A DNA stretch of 64,000 bases from Chitinophaga sp. Ak27 (GTDB lineage Bacteria > Bacteroidota > Bacteroidia > Chitinophagales > Chitinophagaceae): positions 372,001 to 436,000 of the forward strand of contig NZ_JABAOB010000003.1 in the NCBI RefSeq assembly GCF_012726295.1. The letters run 5' to 3'. The position numbers and the translations under genes were made by a program. The notes under the pieces are model-generated. The model saw nothing but the letters and a program-made list of their open reading frames with translations. It ran no database searches and was not told where the DNA came from. Every line of letters begins with the position of its first letter. Within the stretch, counting starts at the first letter, position 1. This document shows, in pieces, positions 17,885-27,464 of the stretch.

Positions 17885-18649
17885 ATGAAAAAAAGAGTAA
17901 TTAAAGTATTAAGCTATATCATCGTGTTGAGCATATCTGCTCTCCTTTCCTGTAAGAAAACGGAAACTGCTACACCTATAGGCCCCCCTCCACCTGTAGA
18001 AGATTCCTTTAGCCGCCAAACGGTAGGCATCACTGCGCAAAAGATTGATACTAAAGGGAACATCAGTGATTATCTCCTTTATATCCCCGATGGCTATAAT
18101 GAGAAGAAAAGTTATAAATGGCCGGTGGTCTTTTTTTTACATGGTGTGGGAGAAATGGGGAATAATGTGAATGTGCTGAGAAATGTGGGGTTGGTAAAAG
18201 TGGCAGGAGGGAAGCCATTTGTGATCATTGCGCCACAATGTTTAAGCGGGTGGTGGAATCCGCAGTACCTGGATATATTATACAAGGAAGTATTGGCAAA
18301 GTACCACGTGGATCCTACCCGGGTGTATCTCACAGGTTTGAGTATGGGCGGTTTCGGTACCTGGGACTGGAGTTCTGCCCGTCCGGAAAAATTTGCGGCC
18401 ATTATTCCTATCAGCGGTGGTGGGGATGTAAACAGGATGCCCAATCTGAAAGGTATGCCTATATGGGCTTTTCATAGTGCAGATGACCCTACTGTAAATG
18501 TAAGTAATACAAGGGTGTTGGTAAATGCATTGAAAGCGCTGGGCAATAATGTGAAATATACAGAATATCCTGATGGAGGCCATGATGCCTGGACTCGTAC
18601 TTATGCTCATGCAAATGTGTACACCTGGTTACTGGTGCAACATAAATAA
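17885..18649 (+). CDS. Lipoprotein alpha/beta-hydrolase (esterase / prolyl oligopeptidase-like)
   Basis: From 17885 the product has 254 residues with a lipoprotein signal ending at Cys23 (ISALLSCKK). The hydrolase fold follows: HGVGEMGNN for the oxyanion hole, nucleophile S153 in GLSMGGFGTW, acid in AFHSADDPTVN and histidine in DGGHDAWT. This pattern is that of phospholipase/carboxylesterase and feruloyl or acetyl xylan esterase-like enzymes of Bacteroidota. The substrate is unknown. The protein is predicted to sit at the outer membrane or periplasm. It converges on recJ with a 16-base gap and no terminator between them. Confidence 0.85.
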   Translation: MKKRVIKVLSYIIVLSISALLSCKKTETATPIGPPPPVEDSFSRQTVGITAQKIDTKGNISDYLLYIPDGYNEKKSYKWPVVFFLHGVGEMGNNVNVLRNVGLVKVAGGKPFVIIAPQCLSGWWNPQYLDILYKEVLAKYHVDPTRVYLTGLSMGGFGTWDWSSARPEKFAAIIPISGGGDVNRMPNLKGMPIWAFHSADDPTVNVSNTRVLVNALKALGNNVKYTEYPDGGHDAWTRTYAHANVYTWLLVQHK

Positions 18650-18665
18650 TTGGAAGGTAATCGGA

Positions 18666-20375
18666 TCACTGATGGCGCCTGATATCAATGACTTTGAGCT
18701 GCAGGGATGTTTGCCCGTTCCATTCATTTTCATCGAGCGTAAACGCCATATCAAATGGCCTTTTATCTGCTAAAATGCTGAATTTGTCTGCCATGTAAAA
18801 GCCAATTCCCGACATGGTAGGGCCATATTTGCCTTGTTTTACAGAGAACTTGATATGTTCGTCTTTCACAATTTTTGAATAACCATTATCTGTGACGTTC
18901 CTTACCAGGAAAACCGGGCGTAGGTTTTCTGGTCCCAGTGGTTCAAATTGTTTCAGGATATTATAAAAGGCAGGAGTAATATCAGATAATTGGATTTCTG
19001 AATCGATCACGATTTCCGGTACCAGTTGATCAGGGCGTATCGTATTGGCTACTACGGCTTCAAAGCGCTCCTGGAATGCTTTTACATTTTCTGTTTTCAT
19101 GGTCATGCCAGCCGCGTAAAAATGGCCCCCATAATTTTCCAGCAGGTCTTTACATTGATGAATAGCTTCATACACATTGAAACCCATTACAGAACGCGCA
19201 GATCCGGCAACTTTATCATCATTCGATTGGGTAAGGATAATTGTTGGCCGGTAGTAATATTTGTCGATAAGCCGGGAGGCAACAATGCCTACGACTCCTT
19301 TATGCCAATGTGCCTGGTAGAGTACTGTAGATTTTTTAGTGGCAATATCTGCATCATTTTGAAGGAGCACAATCGCTTCCTGGGTGATGGTATTGTCAAT
19401 TTCTTTCCGGTCGAAGTTATCGGCGTGTAGTACCGCGGCGATAGCAGCCGCTTTTTCCACGTCATTTTCGATAAACAGGTTTACGGCTTTCCTGGCATCG
19501 TCCATTCTGCCGGCAGCATTTACCCGGGGGGCAATAACGAATACGAGGTTGGCGATTGTTAACTTTTCCTTCAGGGCGCTAAGGGTTATCAAAGCTTTAA
19601 TGCCCGGGAGCGGATCGGTATTTACTTTTACGAGACCGTGGAAGGCAAGCACCCTGTTTTCACCGGTCATCGGAACAATATCTGCTGCGATACTGGTGGC
19701 AACAAGGTCGAGGTATTGATTGGCTTCCGAAGGAGGAAGTCCTCTTTTTTGTGCAAACGCGGAAATCAGTTTATAGCCGATGCCACATCCACTGAGTTCT
19801 TTATAAGGATAAGGACAATCTGTTTGTTTGGGATTCAGGATGGCTATCGCCGGAGGAAGTATAGCATCCGGGAGATGGTGGTCGCAAATAATAAAGTCGA
19901 TGCCCCATTCTTTGGCGATGGTAATATGTTCAATAGATTTTATGCCGCAGTCGAGCGCTATGATCAGGCTGAAATCATTGTCCCTTGCATATTCGATACC
20001 TTGCATAGAAATACCGTATCCTTCCCTGTACCGGTGCGGGATATAGAATTCAATATTACCGTAGAGTTTTTGTAGAAAAGCATACACAGTCGCTACAGCG
20101 GTGGTGCCGTCTACATCGTAGTCGCCATATATCAATATTTTTTCATGCTGAAAAAACGCCTGTTCAATTCTTGAAATGGCTTTATCCATGTCCTTCATTG
20201 TCCAGGGATCATGGAGATCTTCCAGTGTAGGGCGAAAAAATTGCCGGGCAGCTTCAAAATTGGTCACATTGCGTTGTACCAGCAACCTACAAAGCAAAGG
20301 ATGTATGCGCAATGAAGACTGTAGTAACTGTTCCTGATTTGGTTGATATGCTTTTACTGTCCAGCGTTTTTGCAT
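18666..20375 (-). CDS. recJ: Single-stranded-DNA-specific exonuclease RecJ
   Basis: 569 residues, normal for RecJ. The DHH phosphoesterase motifs are intact: YGDYDVDGTTAV near residue 83 for the metal-binding aspartates, ALDCGIKS, and ICDHHLPD. The DHHA1 domain has GGHFYAAGMT, and a C-terminal OB-like domain follows. RecJ degrades single-stranded DNA 5' to 3' in recombination, mismatch and excision repair. A polyprenyl synthase gene lies 111 bases upstream on the same strand. Confidence 0.96.
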   Translation of the reverse strand: MQKRWTVKAYQPNQEQLLQSSLRIHPLLCRLLVQRNVTNFEAARQFFRPTLEDLHDPWTMKDMDKAISRIEQAFFQHEKILIYGDYDVDGTTAVATVYAFLQKLYGNIEFYIPHRYREGYGISMQGIEYARDNDFSLIIALDCGIKSIEHITIAKEWGIDFIICDHHLPDAILPPAIAILNPKQTDCPYPYKELSGCGIGYKLISAFAQKRGLPPSEANQYLDLVATSIAADIVPMTGENRVLAFHGLVKVNTDPLPGIKALITLSALKEKLTIANLVFVIAPRVNAAGRMDDARKAVNLFIENDVEKAAAIAAVLHADNFDRKEIDNTITQEAIVLLQNDADIATKKSTVLYQAHWHKGVVGIVASRLIDKYYYRPTIILTQSNDDKVAGSARSVMGFNVYEAIHQCKDLLENYGGHFYAAGMTMKTENVKAFQERFEAVVANTIRPDQLVPEIVIDSEIQLSDITPAFYNILKQFEPLGPENLRPVFLVRNVTDNGYSKIVKDEHIKFSVKQGKYGPTMSGIGFYMADKFSILADKRPFDMAFTLDENEWNGQTSLQLKVIDIRRHQ

Positions 20376-20486
20376 TATTATATTTTAAGAAGCGAAAGCT
20401 TCGCCTGTATCTCCACCACTATCTCCTGCTGCTGTTAGCTCGCTGCTTTCAGCTTCATCTGCATATTACATTATTTTTTATTCTTT

Positions 20487-21452
20487 CTAAAATGTTCTGT
20501 CAGTTGTGAAACGTACCAGGGATTCCAGTCCGTTTCTGACGGCATTTTCCGGGAATTTATTTAATATGGTAAGGGCTTCATCCCGGTATTCAAACATTTT
20601 TTGGCGGGTATAGTCAATTCCGCCGGATGCTTTTACTAACCGGATGACTTCTTCTACGCGATCTTTTTCTGTATTGTGATTTTTTACTATATTAATAATC
20701 TTTCTCCTGGTATCTGGAGTGGCGTGTTCCAGGGTATAGATAAGGGGGAGGGTCATTTTTTTCTCCCTTATATCGATGCCGGTAGGTTTACCAATTTTGG
20801 CGGACCCGTAATCGAACAGGTCATCTTTTATCTGGAAGGCAACGCCTACTTTCTCGCCAAAAAGGCGCATTTGTTCGGTGGTATGTTCATCATTGCTGCT
20901 GCTCCATGCGCCTGCGGCGCAGGCGGAAGCCAGTAAAGAGGCTGTTTTGCGGCGGATGATTTCGAAGTAAATATCCTCTTTGATATTCAGTTTCCTTGTT
21001 TTTTCTATCTGGAGTAGCTCTCCTTCGCTCATTTCCTTTACCGCCTCTGACAGGATCTGTAAAGTCCGGAAGTCGTTGTTATTCAATGACAGTAACAGAC
21101 CTTTTGACAGTAGGTAGTCGCCGACCAGCACTGCGATTTTGTTTTTCCAAAGGGCATTAATAGAAAATAACCCCCGGCGTTCATTGGCATCATCTACAAC
21201 GTCGTCGTGCACGAGGGTGGCGGTATGAAGCAGTTCTACCAAGGCTGCCGCGCGGTAGGTACTTTCCTGGATGTTTTCGTTAAAAAGCTTAGCGGATAAT
21301 AAAACAAACATGGGCCTGATCTGCTTTCCCTTGCGTTTCACAATGTAATGCATGATCCTGTCCAGCAATGGCACATGGCTTTTTACTGAATCTGCAAACT
21401 TACTTTCAAAATCCTGTAATTCTTTCCCTATCAGGTGTTTAATCTCGTCCAT
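20487..21452 (-). CDS. All-trans polyprenyl diphosphate synthase
   Basis: 321 residues, a class I trans-prenyltransferase. The first aspartate-rich motif is in LVHDDVVDDANERRG and the second in FQIKDDLFDYG, with the expected KGKQIRPMF and KMTLPLIYTL segments. It elongates isopentenyl units on an allylic diphosphate to the chain used in menaquinone side chains. In this lineage the product length (hepta- or octaprenyl) cannot be read from sequence by eye. Menaquinone genes of the futalosine route lie elsewhere in the window (mqnD, mqnB), consistent with this role. Confidence 0.9.
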   Translation of the reverse strand: MDEIKHLIGKELQDFESKFADSVKSHVPLLDRIMHYIVKRKGKQIRPMFVLLSAKLFNENIQESTYRAAALVELLHTATLVHDDVVDDANERRGLFSINALWKNKIAVLVGDYLLSKGLLLSLNNNDFRTLQILSEAVKEMSEGELLQIEKTRKLNIKEDIYFEIIRRKTASLLASACAAGAWSSSNDEHTTEQMRLFGEKVGVAFQIKDDLFDYGSAKIGKPTGIDIREKKMTLPLIYTLEHATPDTRRKIINIVKNHNTEKDRVEEVIRLVKASGGIDYTRQKMFEYRDEALTILNKFPENAVRNGLESLVRFTTDRTF

Positions 21453-21765
21453 GTATGAAATAAAAAGGATTGCTAAGCTAGGTTTTATAAATCACATTTT
21501 AACATTTTGGCCTCTAATTTGTATATGGAGTATAACATTCTCTTAACAAGAGATAAAGATTTCATTAACACGAGGTATGCATTCCTTTAACTTAGCTAGA
21601 TTTAAGGTATATAAATACTTTCATTTAAGCTTTAATATTGAAGGACTTATCAATGAAAATAATATTGCAAGAAAAATTTGTATATTCATTTATGATATTT
21701 ACCTTTGCTAGGTAAAAAACGGGTTATTAGTAAATTTTTAACAGTTTTTAATAAAAAAAACAATT
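21453..21765. other. AT-rich divergent intergenic region ispB-like / ompA
   Basis: 313 bases without a gene. It holds the strong ompA promoter at 21677-21707 and an unresolved promoter for the divergent prenyl synthase gene. No stable hairpin or RNA gene is visible. Two similar short blocks, CTAAGCTAG near 21473 and CTTAGCTAG near 21592, may be coincidental. Confidence 0.5.
21677..21707 (+). promoter_or_regulatory. Strong consensus promoter of ompA
   Basis: TTTG (21677-21680), 19-base spacer, TACCTTTG (21700-21707): both elements match the Bacteroidota primary sigma consensus exactly. Transcription should start near 21714, leaving a leader of about 50 AT-rich bases before the ATG. Confidence 0.82.
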
Positions 21766-23307
21766 ATGGCAAGCAAAAAGTACTTATTACTGGCAGGCGC
21801 TGTGGGTTTACTATCAGCATCTACTAGTTTTGCACAGGTTCAACCAACCGGCTACGATGCTTTGGATAGCACCAAAGTGTCTAGCAAGCGTATGGTACAA
21901 CAAAATAACTTCACGAACCACCAATCAAATTTCCCGGCTAAACCGAGAGATATGTGGGAACTGGGTTTAAGCGGTGGTTTACACCTGATTGATGGAACAG
22001 TTAACCCTAGACCAGGTTTTGGCGGTGGTATCTCCCTGAGAAAAGCACTGGGTCATACTTTCTCCCTGAGAGCTGAGTATATCGGTTCTATCGATAAAGG
22101 TCAGAACTACAAAGCGATTTACGAAAATCCGGGTGTTGCTAGTCCATGGGCTAAAACATATGCAAAGAACGGATTTTACGTTCCTAACTACAAATCTCAG
22201 AACCACCAGCTGTCTCTGGACATGATTGCCTCTTTGAGCAATATCCTGTTCTACAGAGCAGAGCCTAAAATTAACTGGTATGTACTGGCTGGTTACTCTA
22301 TTGTAGTTGCTGATGTTGACGTAGATGCATTGGATGCAAACGGTAACGGTTATGATTATTCTTCTATCAACTTTGGTCAGAAGCGTCATGACATCGTAAA
22401 AGACCTGAAGTCTTTACAAGATGGTAAATACGAGCAAAATGCTCCTTCTCAGGGTAACAGAATCGCTATCGGTCGTCATAACGACAACCAGTTACTGCGT
22501 CACGCACTGGACGTAGGTACTGGTATCGCATTCAAAATCAGCAAACGTTTCAACCTGGGTGTTGAAGAAAAGCTGACCCTGCCATTTGACGCTTACCTGG
22601 ATGGTTATCCTGGACCAGGCGGTTCAACTAAAGATTTCTATTCTTACACCAGCTTACGTCTGAACTTCAACCTGGGTAACTCTTCTAAACGCGTACAGCC
22701 ATTATGGTGGATCAACCCACTGGAATACGCTTACAGCGAGCTGAGCAACCCACGTCACATGAAGATCCCAGCTCCGGTTCTGCCTGATGCTGACGGTGAT
22801 GGCGTAACTGATCAGTTCGATCGCGAACCTAACACTCCAGCAGGCGCACCAGTTGATTCTCACGGTGTTGCTAAAGATACTGATGGTGATGGCGTTCCTG
22901 ATTACAAAGACAAACAACTGATCACTCCAACTTACTGCCAGCCAGTTGACGCTGATGGTGTTGGTAAATGCCCAGATCCAGAATGCTGCAAACACATAGC
23001 TCCAGCTTGCTCTAGCTTAGTGCTGCCCAGCGTATCTTTCAAAGGCTCTTCTACCAAAGTTGGTAGCGAACAAGAAGCTATCCTGGCTTCTGTAGCTTCC
23101 AGCCTGAAAGCTAATCCTTCTTGCAACGTGCTGGTTACTGGCCACGCAGGTGCTAAAGGTAAAAAAGGTGGTGTTGACCTGAGCAGCCGTCGTGTTGATT
23201 CAGTTATCGACTACCTGGCTGACAAACAAGGAATCGACCGTGGTCGTTTCATCAAACAAAACACTCCTGGTGAGTCTGGCACTGTTGACTTAGCTCCTGC
23301 TAACTAA
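21766..23307 (+). CDS. OmpA-family outer membrane protein with thrombospondin type 3 repeats
   Basis: 513 residues. A signal peptide (1-23, ending SFAQ) leads into a predicted eight-strand beta-barrel (about 60-320, with many aromatic strand ends). Then come calcium-binding TSP3 repeats (DADGDGVTDQFD, DTDGDGVPDYKD) and a Cys-rich linker. The C-terminal OmpA-like peptidoglycan-binding domain is at about 415-513, with GHAGAKG and LSSRRVDSVIDYL. It ties the outer membrane to the wall. A full-consensus promoter, a strong terminator and a restricted set of codons compared with neighbours all point to very high expression. Confidence 0.92.
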   Translation: MASKKYLLLAGAVGLLSASTSFAQVQPTGYDALDSTKVSSKRMVQQNNFTNHQSNFPAKPRDMWELGLSGGLHLIDGTVNPRPGFGGGISLRKALGHTFSLRAEYIGSIDKGQNYKAIYENPGVASPWAKTYAKNGFYVPNYKSQNHQLSLDMIASLSNILFYRAEPKINWYVLAGYSIVVADVDVDALDANGNGYDYSSINFGQKRHDIVKDLKSLQDGKYEQNAPSQGNRIAIGRHNDNQLLRHALDVGTGIAFKISKRFNLGVEEKLTLPFDAYLDGYPGPGGSTKDFYSYTSLRLNFNLGNSSKRVQPLWWINPLEYAYSELSNPRHMKIPAPVLPDADGDGVTDQFDREPNTPAGAPVDSHGVAKDTDGDGVPDYKDKQLITPTYCQPVDADGVGKCPDPECCKHIAPACSSLVLPSVSFKGSSTKVGSEQEAILASVASSLKANPSCNVLVTGHAGAKGKKGGVDLSSRRVDSVIDYLADKQGIDRGRFIKQNTPGESGTVDLAPAN

Positions 23308-23340
23308 TCAGTATCACTCATTAAGATGATAACTAGGAAA

Positions 23341-23370
23341 ACCTCTCCCGTTCAATCGGGAGAGGTTTTT
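23341..23370 (+). terminator. Intrinsic terminator of ompA
   Basis: Perfect 10-bp stem ACCTCTCCCG / CGGGAGAGGT with loop TTCAAT, then a T run. It lies 33 bases after the ompA stop. Confidence 0.92.
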
Positions 23371-23407
23371 CTCTTTGTAGCGGATACTTCCACTATAATT
23401 ATTTATT

Positions 23408-23438
23408 GTTGGAGTATCAATATTTACCCCTAATTTTG
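23408..23438 (+). promoter_or_regulatory. Promoter of kup
   Basis: GTTG (23408-23411), 19-base spacer, TAATTTTG (23431-23438). The -7 box matches TAnnTTTG fully; the -33 box matches three of four. The leader to the GTG at 23467 would be about 22 bases. Confidence 0.55.
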
Positions 23439-23466
23439 AAGGCTTTTTTAACCAACTTTTTATTAC

Positions 23467-25419
23467 GTGGGAATAAATATTAACAGGGTCTCCCTGGCTG
23501 GTCTGGTAGTAGCACTCGGCATTATCTATGGCGACATCGGAACATCTCCACTTTATGTGTTCAAAGCCATCGTAGGAGGAAACCCCATCAGCGATCTGCT
23601 GGTAGTTGGAGGTATATCCTGTATTATATGGACACTTACCCTACAAACCACTGTTAAATACGTTATACTGACCCTTCGTGCAGATAATAAAGGAGAAGGA
23701 GGTATCTTCTCCCTTTATGCCCTTGTCAGGCGTCACGCCAAATGGGCGGTTATCTTTGGCATGATAGGAGGCGCTGCCTTACTGGCAGACGGTATCATTA
23801 CTCCTCCCATTACTGTTACCTCCGCCATTGAAGGTTTAAGAACCCTGGAAGTCTTCAAGGATCTTGGCCAAATGACCATCGTAAAGATTGTATTGACCAT
23901 TATTACCGGGCTTTTCGTAATGCAGCAGTTCGGCACAGTATCTATAGGCCGCCTGTTTGGTCCCATTATGGTACTCTGGTTTTCTATGCTCGGTATCCTG
24001 GGAATTTCACATATTGCCGATGACCTCAGCATCTTTAAAGCCTTTAGTCCACACTACGCTATTGAACTCTTAACTACGTACCCCAAAGGATTCCTGATCC
24101 TGGGTGCGGTATTCCTGTGTACTACGGGAGCGGAGGCCCTCTACTCCGACCTTGGTCACTGTGGTAGAGGCAATATCCGGGTATCCTGGATCTTCGTAAA
24201 ATGTTGTCTTATTTTAAATTATCTCGGACAAGGCGCCTGGTTGCTTACCCAAAAAGGACAGATTCTTCCAAAAGACCAAAATCCGTTCTTTACCATTATG
24301 CCGGAATGGTTCATCATTTTTGGCGTTTTGATCGCTACCCTGGCCTCCGTTATTGCCAGTCAGGCACTTATTTCGGGTTCATTTACACTCATCGCGGAAG
24401 CCATGCGGTTAAACCTGTGGCCTAAAATGAGGGTAAACTATCCCACTGAAATGAGAGGCCAGCTATATATTCCGGGTATCAACACCATGCTGTTTGTTGG
24501 CTGCTCAGCCATCGTACTCCTTTTCCAGGAATCAGGTAACATGGAAGCTGCCTACGGTTTGTCCATTACTATTTGTATGTTGATGACCTCCTGCCTGTTT
24601 GCATTTTATCTGTATACCAAGCGGGTATGGGTAGGATGGATCCTGCTATACCTGGTCGTCTATTTTACGATAGAATTTTCCTTCCTGTTTGCCAACGTAG
24701 TGAAGTTTATGCACGGCGGTTATGTTACCGTGATAGTAGCCGGCGCACTCTTCCTGGTAATGATTGTATGGTTCAAATCACGTAAGATCAAGAACCGTTA
24801 CGTGGAGTTTGTACGCCTGGAAGATTACCTGCCTATTATTCAGGAACTCAGCAACGATACTTCTATCCCCAAATATGCTACCCATCTGGTTTATATGAGT
24901 AGCGCAGATAATCCTAAGGAGATAGAGCATAAAATCATTTATTCTATTCTCAACAAAAAGCCTAAAAGGGCGGATATTTATTGGTTTGTGCATGTAGATG
25001 TAGTGGATGAACCTTATCTCAGTGAATATTCTGTACAAACTATTATTCCCAATGAAGTAATACGTGTAGAGTTCCGCCTTGGATTTAAAGTGGAGCAACG
25101 CATCAACCTCATGTTCAGAATGGTGGTGGAAGACATGGTACGCAACAAAGAAGTAAATATTACCAGCCGTTACGAGTCATTAAGTAAGAATAATGTGGTG
25201 GGCGATTTCCAGTTTATAGTAATGGAAAAATTCTTGTCACACGACAACGACCTGCCGCTTTATGAACGGATGGTGATGAAGATGTATTTCTTCCTGAAGA
25301 AGATCAGCTTATCGGAAGAAAGAGGCTTTGGACTGGATTCCAGCTATGTAACCATTGAGAAATATCCATTGGTGGTAGCTCCTGTTACTAACTTGCAATT
25401 GAAGCGTATTGTACATTAA
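23467..25419 (+). CDS. kup: KUP-family potassium uptake transporter
   Basis: 650 residues with 12 predicted membrane helices, then a cytoplasmic C-terminal region from about residue 450. The signature GIIYGDIGTSPLYVFK is at residues 18-33, followed by GEGGIFSLYALVRR. KUP proteins import potassium together with protons and are often used under low potassium or acid conditions. Translation starts at a GTG; no in-frame ATG lies close by. It is a single-gene unit bounded by a promoter at 23408 and a terminator at 25440. Confidence 0.95.
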   Translation: MGININRVSLAGLVVALGIIYGDIGTSPLYVFKAIVGGNPISDLLVVGGISCIIWTLTLQTTVKYVILTLRADNKGEGGIFSLYALVRRHAKWAVIFGMIGGAALLADGIITPPITVTSAIEGLRTLEVFKDLGQMTIVKIVLTIITGLFVMQQFGTVSIGRLFGPIMVLWFSMLGILGISHIADDLSIFKAFSPHYAIELLTTYPKGFLILGAVFLCTTGAEALYSDLGHCGRGNIRVSWIFVKCCLILNYLGQGAWLLTQKGQILPKDQNPFFTIMPEWFIIFGVLIATLASVIASQALISGSFTLIAEAMRLNLWPKMRVNYPTEMRGQLYIPGINTMLFVGCSAIVLLFQESGNMEAAYGLSITICMLMTSCLFAFYLYTKRVWVGWILLYLVVYFTIEFSFLFANVVKFMHGGYVTVIVAGALFLVMIVWFKSRKIKNRYVEFVRLEDYLPIIQELSNDTSIPKYATHLVYMSSADNPKEIEHKIIYSILNKKPKRADIYWFVHVDVVDEPYLSEYSVQTIIPNEVIRVEFRLGFKVEQRINLMFRMVVEDMVRNKEVNITSRYESLSKNNVVGDFQFIVMEKFLSHDNDLPLYERMVMKMYFFLKKISLSEERGFGLDSSYVTIEKYPLVVAPVTNLQLKRIVH

Positions 25420-25439
25420 TAGATAGTCATTTTTTTGAG

Positions 25440-25478
25440 ATGGGGTTTCCAGGTACACACTGGGAACCCCATTTTTTT
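25440..25478 (+). terminator. Intrinsic terminator of kup
   Basis: 13-bp stem starting ATGGGGTTTCCAG and closing CTGGGAACCCCAT (one G-U pair), loop of 7, then seven T. It is 20 bases after the stop. Confidence 0.92.
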
Positions 25479-25616
25479 ATGTGATGAATAGCCACTTCCG
25501 TCTATACGATAAATATGAAAAATCCCTTTTTTTTATAGATATTAGGTGTTTTCTGGGATACGGCCATTCAGTATTGAATCCTGACATCCCATATCCGCGA
25601 ATCTCTAAATTTTAGT

Positions 25617-27374
25617 ATGGTGAACAAATTTTTTGGCATGCTAGCCTTGCTGGCATTGCAACAAAACGTATGGGCGCAAACTTCTCCCTCCAGCGATTAC
25701 AGGGAACTGCCCGATCCCAAGTCCGTTAACCAGGCCTCCTGGGCAGCTGTTAATGGCTCCCGGCTACATGTAGCATTTGGTACTGTTGATACCCGTTATG
25801 ATAAAAGAAATGCGCCTGATGATAACGCATTATCCCCTTCCTGGGCCGTTAAAGCCTGGAAAGGAGAGAGGGTACATGCCCAATTAGTTATCTGGACGAC
25901 CACTGCACAGCCAGCGGTGAGTATCCAAACATCGCCGCTACAGAATGACAGAGGACAAAAAATTCCTGCAAGTGCCATCTCTACAGGATTTGTAAGGTAT
26001 GTAATGACCGACGAACTGAACAAAGATGGCACCGGTTGTGGTTACCGGAAAACAGTCGATTTCGATTCTTCTCTTGTAGCAGATGGTATCGATATTATCA
26101 ATAGAAGAGGTATTGCTGCCAATAATACGCAGCCAGTATGGTTGAGCATCCAGGTGCCGGCCAATACCCCTGCAGGTGTTTATAAAGGTAGCATCAGCGT
26201 AAAAGCAGGAGCGGGTGTCGTGAGCCTGCCTTATGAAGTAACGGTAACAGACCGGACATTACCAGCGCCGAAAGACTGGAAATTTCACCTGGATCTGTGG
26301 CAAAGCCCCAATGCCGTAGCTCGTGTATATGGCTTGAAGCCGTGGAGCGATGCGCATTTCAAAGCCATGAAGCCCTACATGAAGATGTTGGCAGATGCCG
26401 GACAGAAAGTAATTACTACCGCCATTATATATGATCCATGGAATGGACAAACAGAAGACATCTATGGTACCATGGTTAAATGGACGAAGAAGAAAAATGG
26501 TAGCTGGGCGTATGATTATACGGTGTTTGACAAATGGGTACAGTTCATGATGGACCTGGGCATCCGCAAGGAAATCAACTGTTATAGCATGATTCCGTGG
26601 AACCTGAAATTTTATTACTATGATGAAGCTGCCGGTAAAGACACCTTCATCGTAGCAAAGCCCGGTACTCCGGAGTATACGGCTCATTGGCAGCCTATGC
26701 TGAATGATTTTGTAAAGCACCTGAAAGCGAAAGGCTGGTTTAACATTACTGCCATCGCAATGGATGAAAGAACAATGGAAGACATGAAACAGGCGCTGGC
26801 TATTATCAGGAAGGCAGACAAGGACTTCAAGGTATCGCTGGCAGGTAGCTATCATGCGCCTATTGCACAAGAGATTTATGATTACTGTGTAGCCTCCAAA
26901 GAAGTATTCCCGGCAGAAGTAATGAAGGAGCGTATACAAAAAGGATTGCCTACTACCTTTTACACTTATTGTGCAGAAGGATATCCCAATACATTTACGT
27001 TTTCACCTCCGGCAGAATCGGCCTTTATGGGCTGGTATGCTGCCCATAAAGGGTATAGTGGTTATTTGCGCTGGGCTTATAACAGTTGGGTGAAAGCACC
27101 GCTGCTAGATTCCCGTTTCCGTTCCTGGGCTGCAGGAGATACTTATTTCGTATATCCGGGGCCGAGGTCTTCTATTCGTTTTGAAAGAATGGTAGAAGGT
27201 ATACAGGATTTTGAGAAGATCAGGTTATTGAAAGAGGAGTTTACAAAGAATAACAATACCGCTGCTTTGAATAAACTGAACCAGTTGCTGGAACCTTGTG
27301 ATGTGCAGGCGTTGAAAGCCACGCCAGCGGCGACCATCCTGCAGGCAGCTAAACAAGGATTGAATGAATTGTAA
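25617..27374 (+). CDS. Secreted GH123-like glycoside hydrolase (former DUF4091)
   Basis: 585 residues. A signal peptide (residues 1-20, ending VWAQ) is followed by an N-terminal beta-sandwich (about 45-210, with VPANTPAGVYKGSISV), a catalytic (beta/alpha)8-type domain and a C-terminal sheet. The pair D383-E384 in ITAIAMDERTMEDM sits where GH123 enzymes carry their catalytic Asp-Glu pair for substrate-assisted hydrolysis. Known GH123 members are exo-beta-N-acetylgalactosaminidases. The family assignment is from recalled motifs, so the substrate is inferred. It is a single gene with no SusC/SusD pair nearby, so this is not a classic polysaccharide utilisation locus. Confidence 0.8.
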   Translation: MVNKFFGMLALLALQQNVWAQTSPSSDYRELPDPKSVNQASWAAVNGSRLHVAFGTVDTRYDKRNAPDDNALSPSWAVKAWKGERVHAQLVIWTTTAQPAVSIQTSPLQNDRGQKIPASAISTGFVRYVMTDELNKDGTGCGYRKTVDFDSSLVADGIDIINRRGIAANNTQPVWLSIQVPANTPAGVYKGSISVKAGAGVVSLPYEVTVTDRTLPAPKDWKFHLDLWQSPNAVARVYGLKPWSDAHFKAMKPYMKMLADAGQKVITTAIIYDPWNGQTEDIYGTMVKWTKKKNGSWAYDYTVFDKWVQFMMDLGIRKEINCYSMIPWNLKFYYYDEAAGKDTFIVAKPGTPEYTAHWQPMLNDFVKHLKAKGWFNITAIAMDERTMEDMKQALAIIRKADKDFKVSLAGSYHAPIAQEIYDYCVASKEVFPAEVMKERIQKGLPTTFYTYCAEGYPNTFTFSPPAESAFMGWYAAHKGYSGYLRWAYNSWVKAPLLDSRFRSWAAGDTYFVYPGPRSSIRFERMVEGIQDFEKIRLLKEEFTKNNNTAALNKLNQLLEPCDVQALKATPAATILQAAKQGLNEL

Positions 27375-27397
27375 TCGGGTATTGATAGGGAGCTATC

Positions 27398-27433
27398 AAA
27401 AAAAATCCTCCGGGGAACCGGAGGATTTTTTTT
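27398..27433. terminator. Bidirectional terminator between the GH123-like gene and ftsZ
   Basis: Perfect 8-bp GC-rich stem TCCTCCGG / CCGGAGGA with a GGAA loop, flanked by eight A on the left and eight T on the right. It is fully symmetric and serves both converging transcripts. Confidence 0.93.
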
Positions 27434-27464
27434 AACACAACTAAAAAACAATCAAATGTGTTCA

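Noticed and set aside
20376-20486. Gap between recJ and the prenyl synthase as a small RNA or repeat locus
   Set aside because: It has GCTTTCAGC-like words and a short GCGAA/TTCGC stem but no stable fold or clear copy elsewhere.
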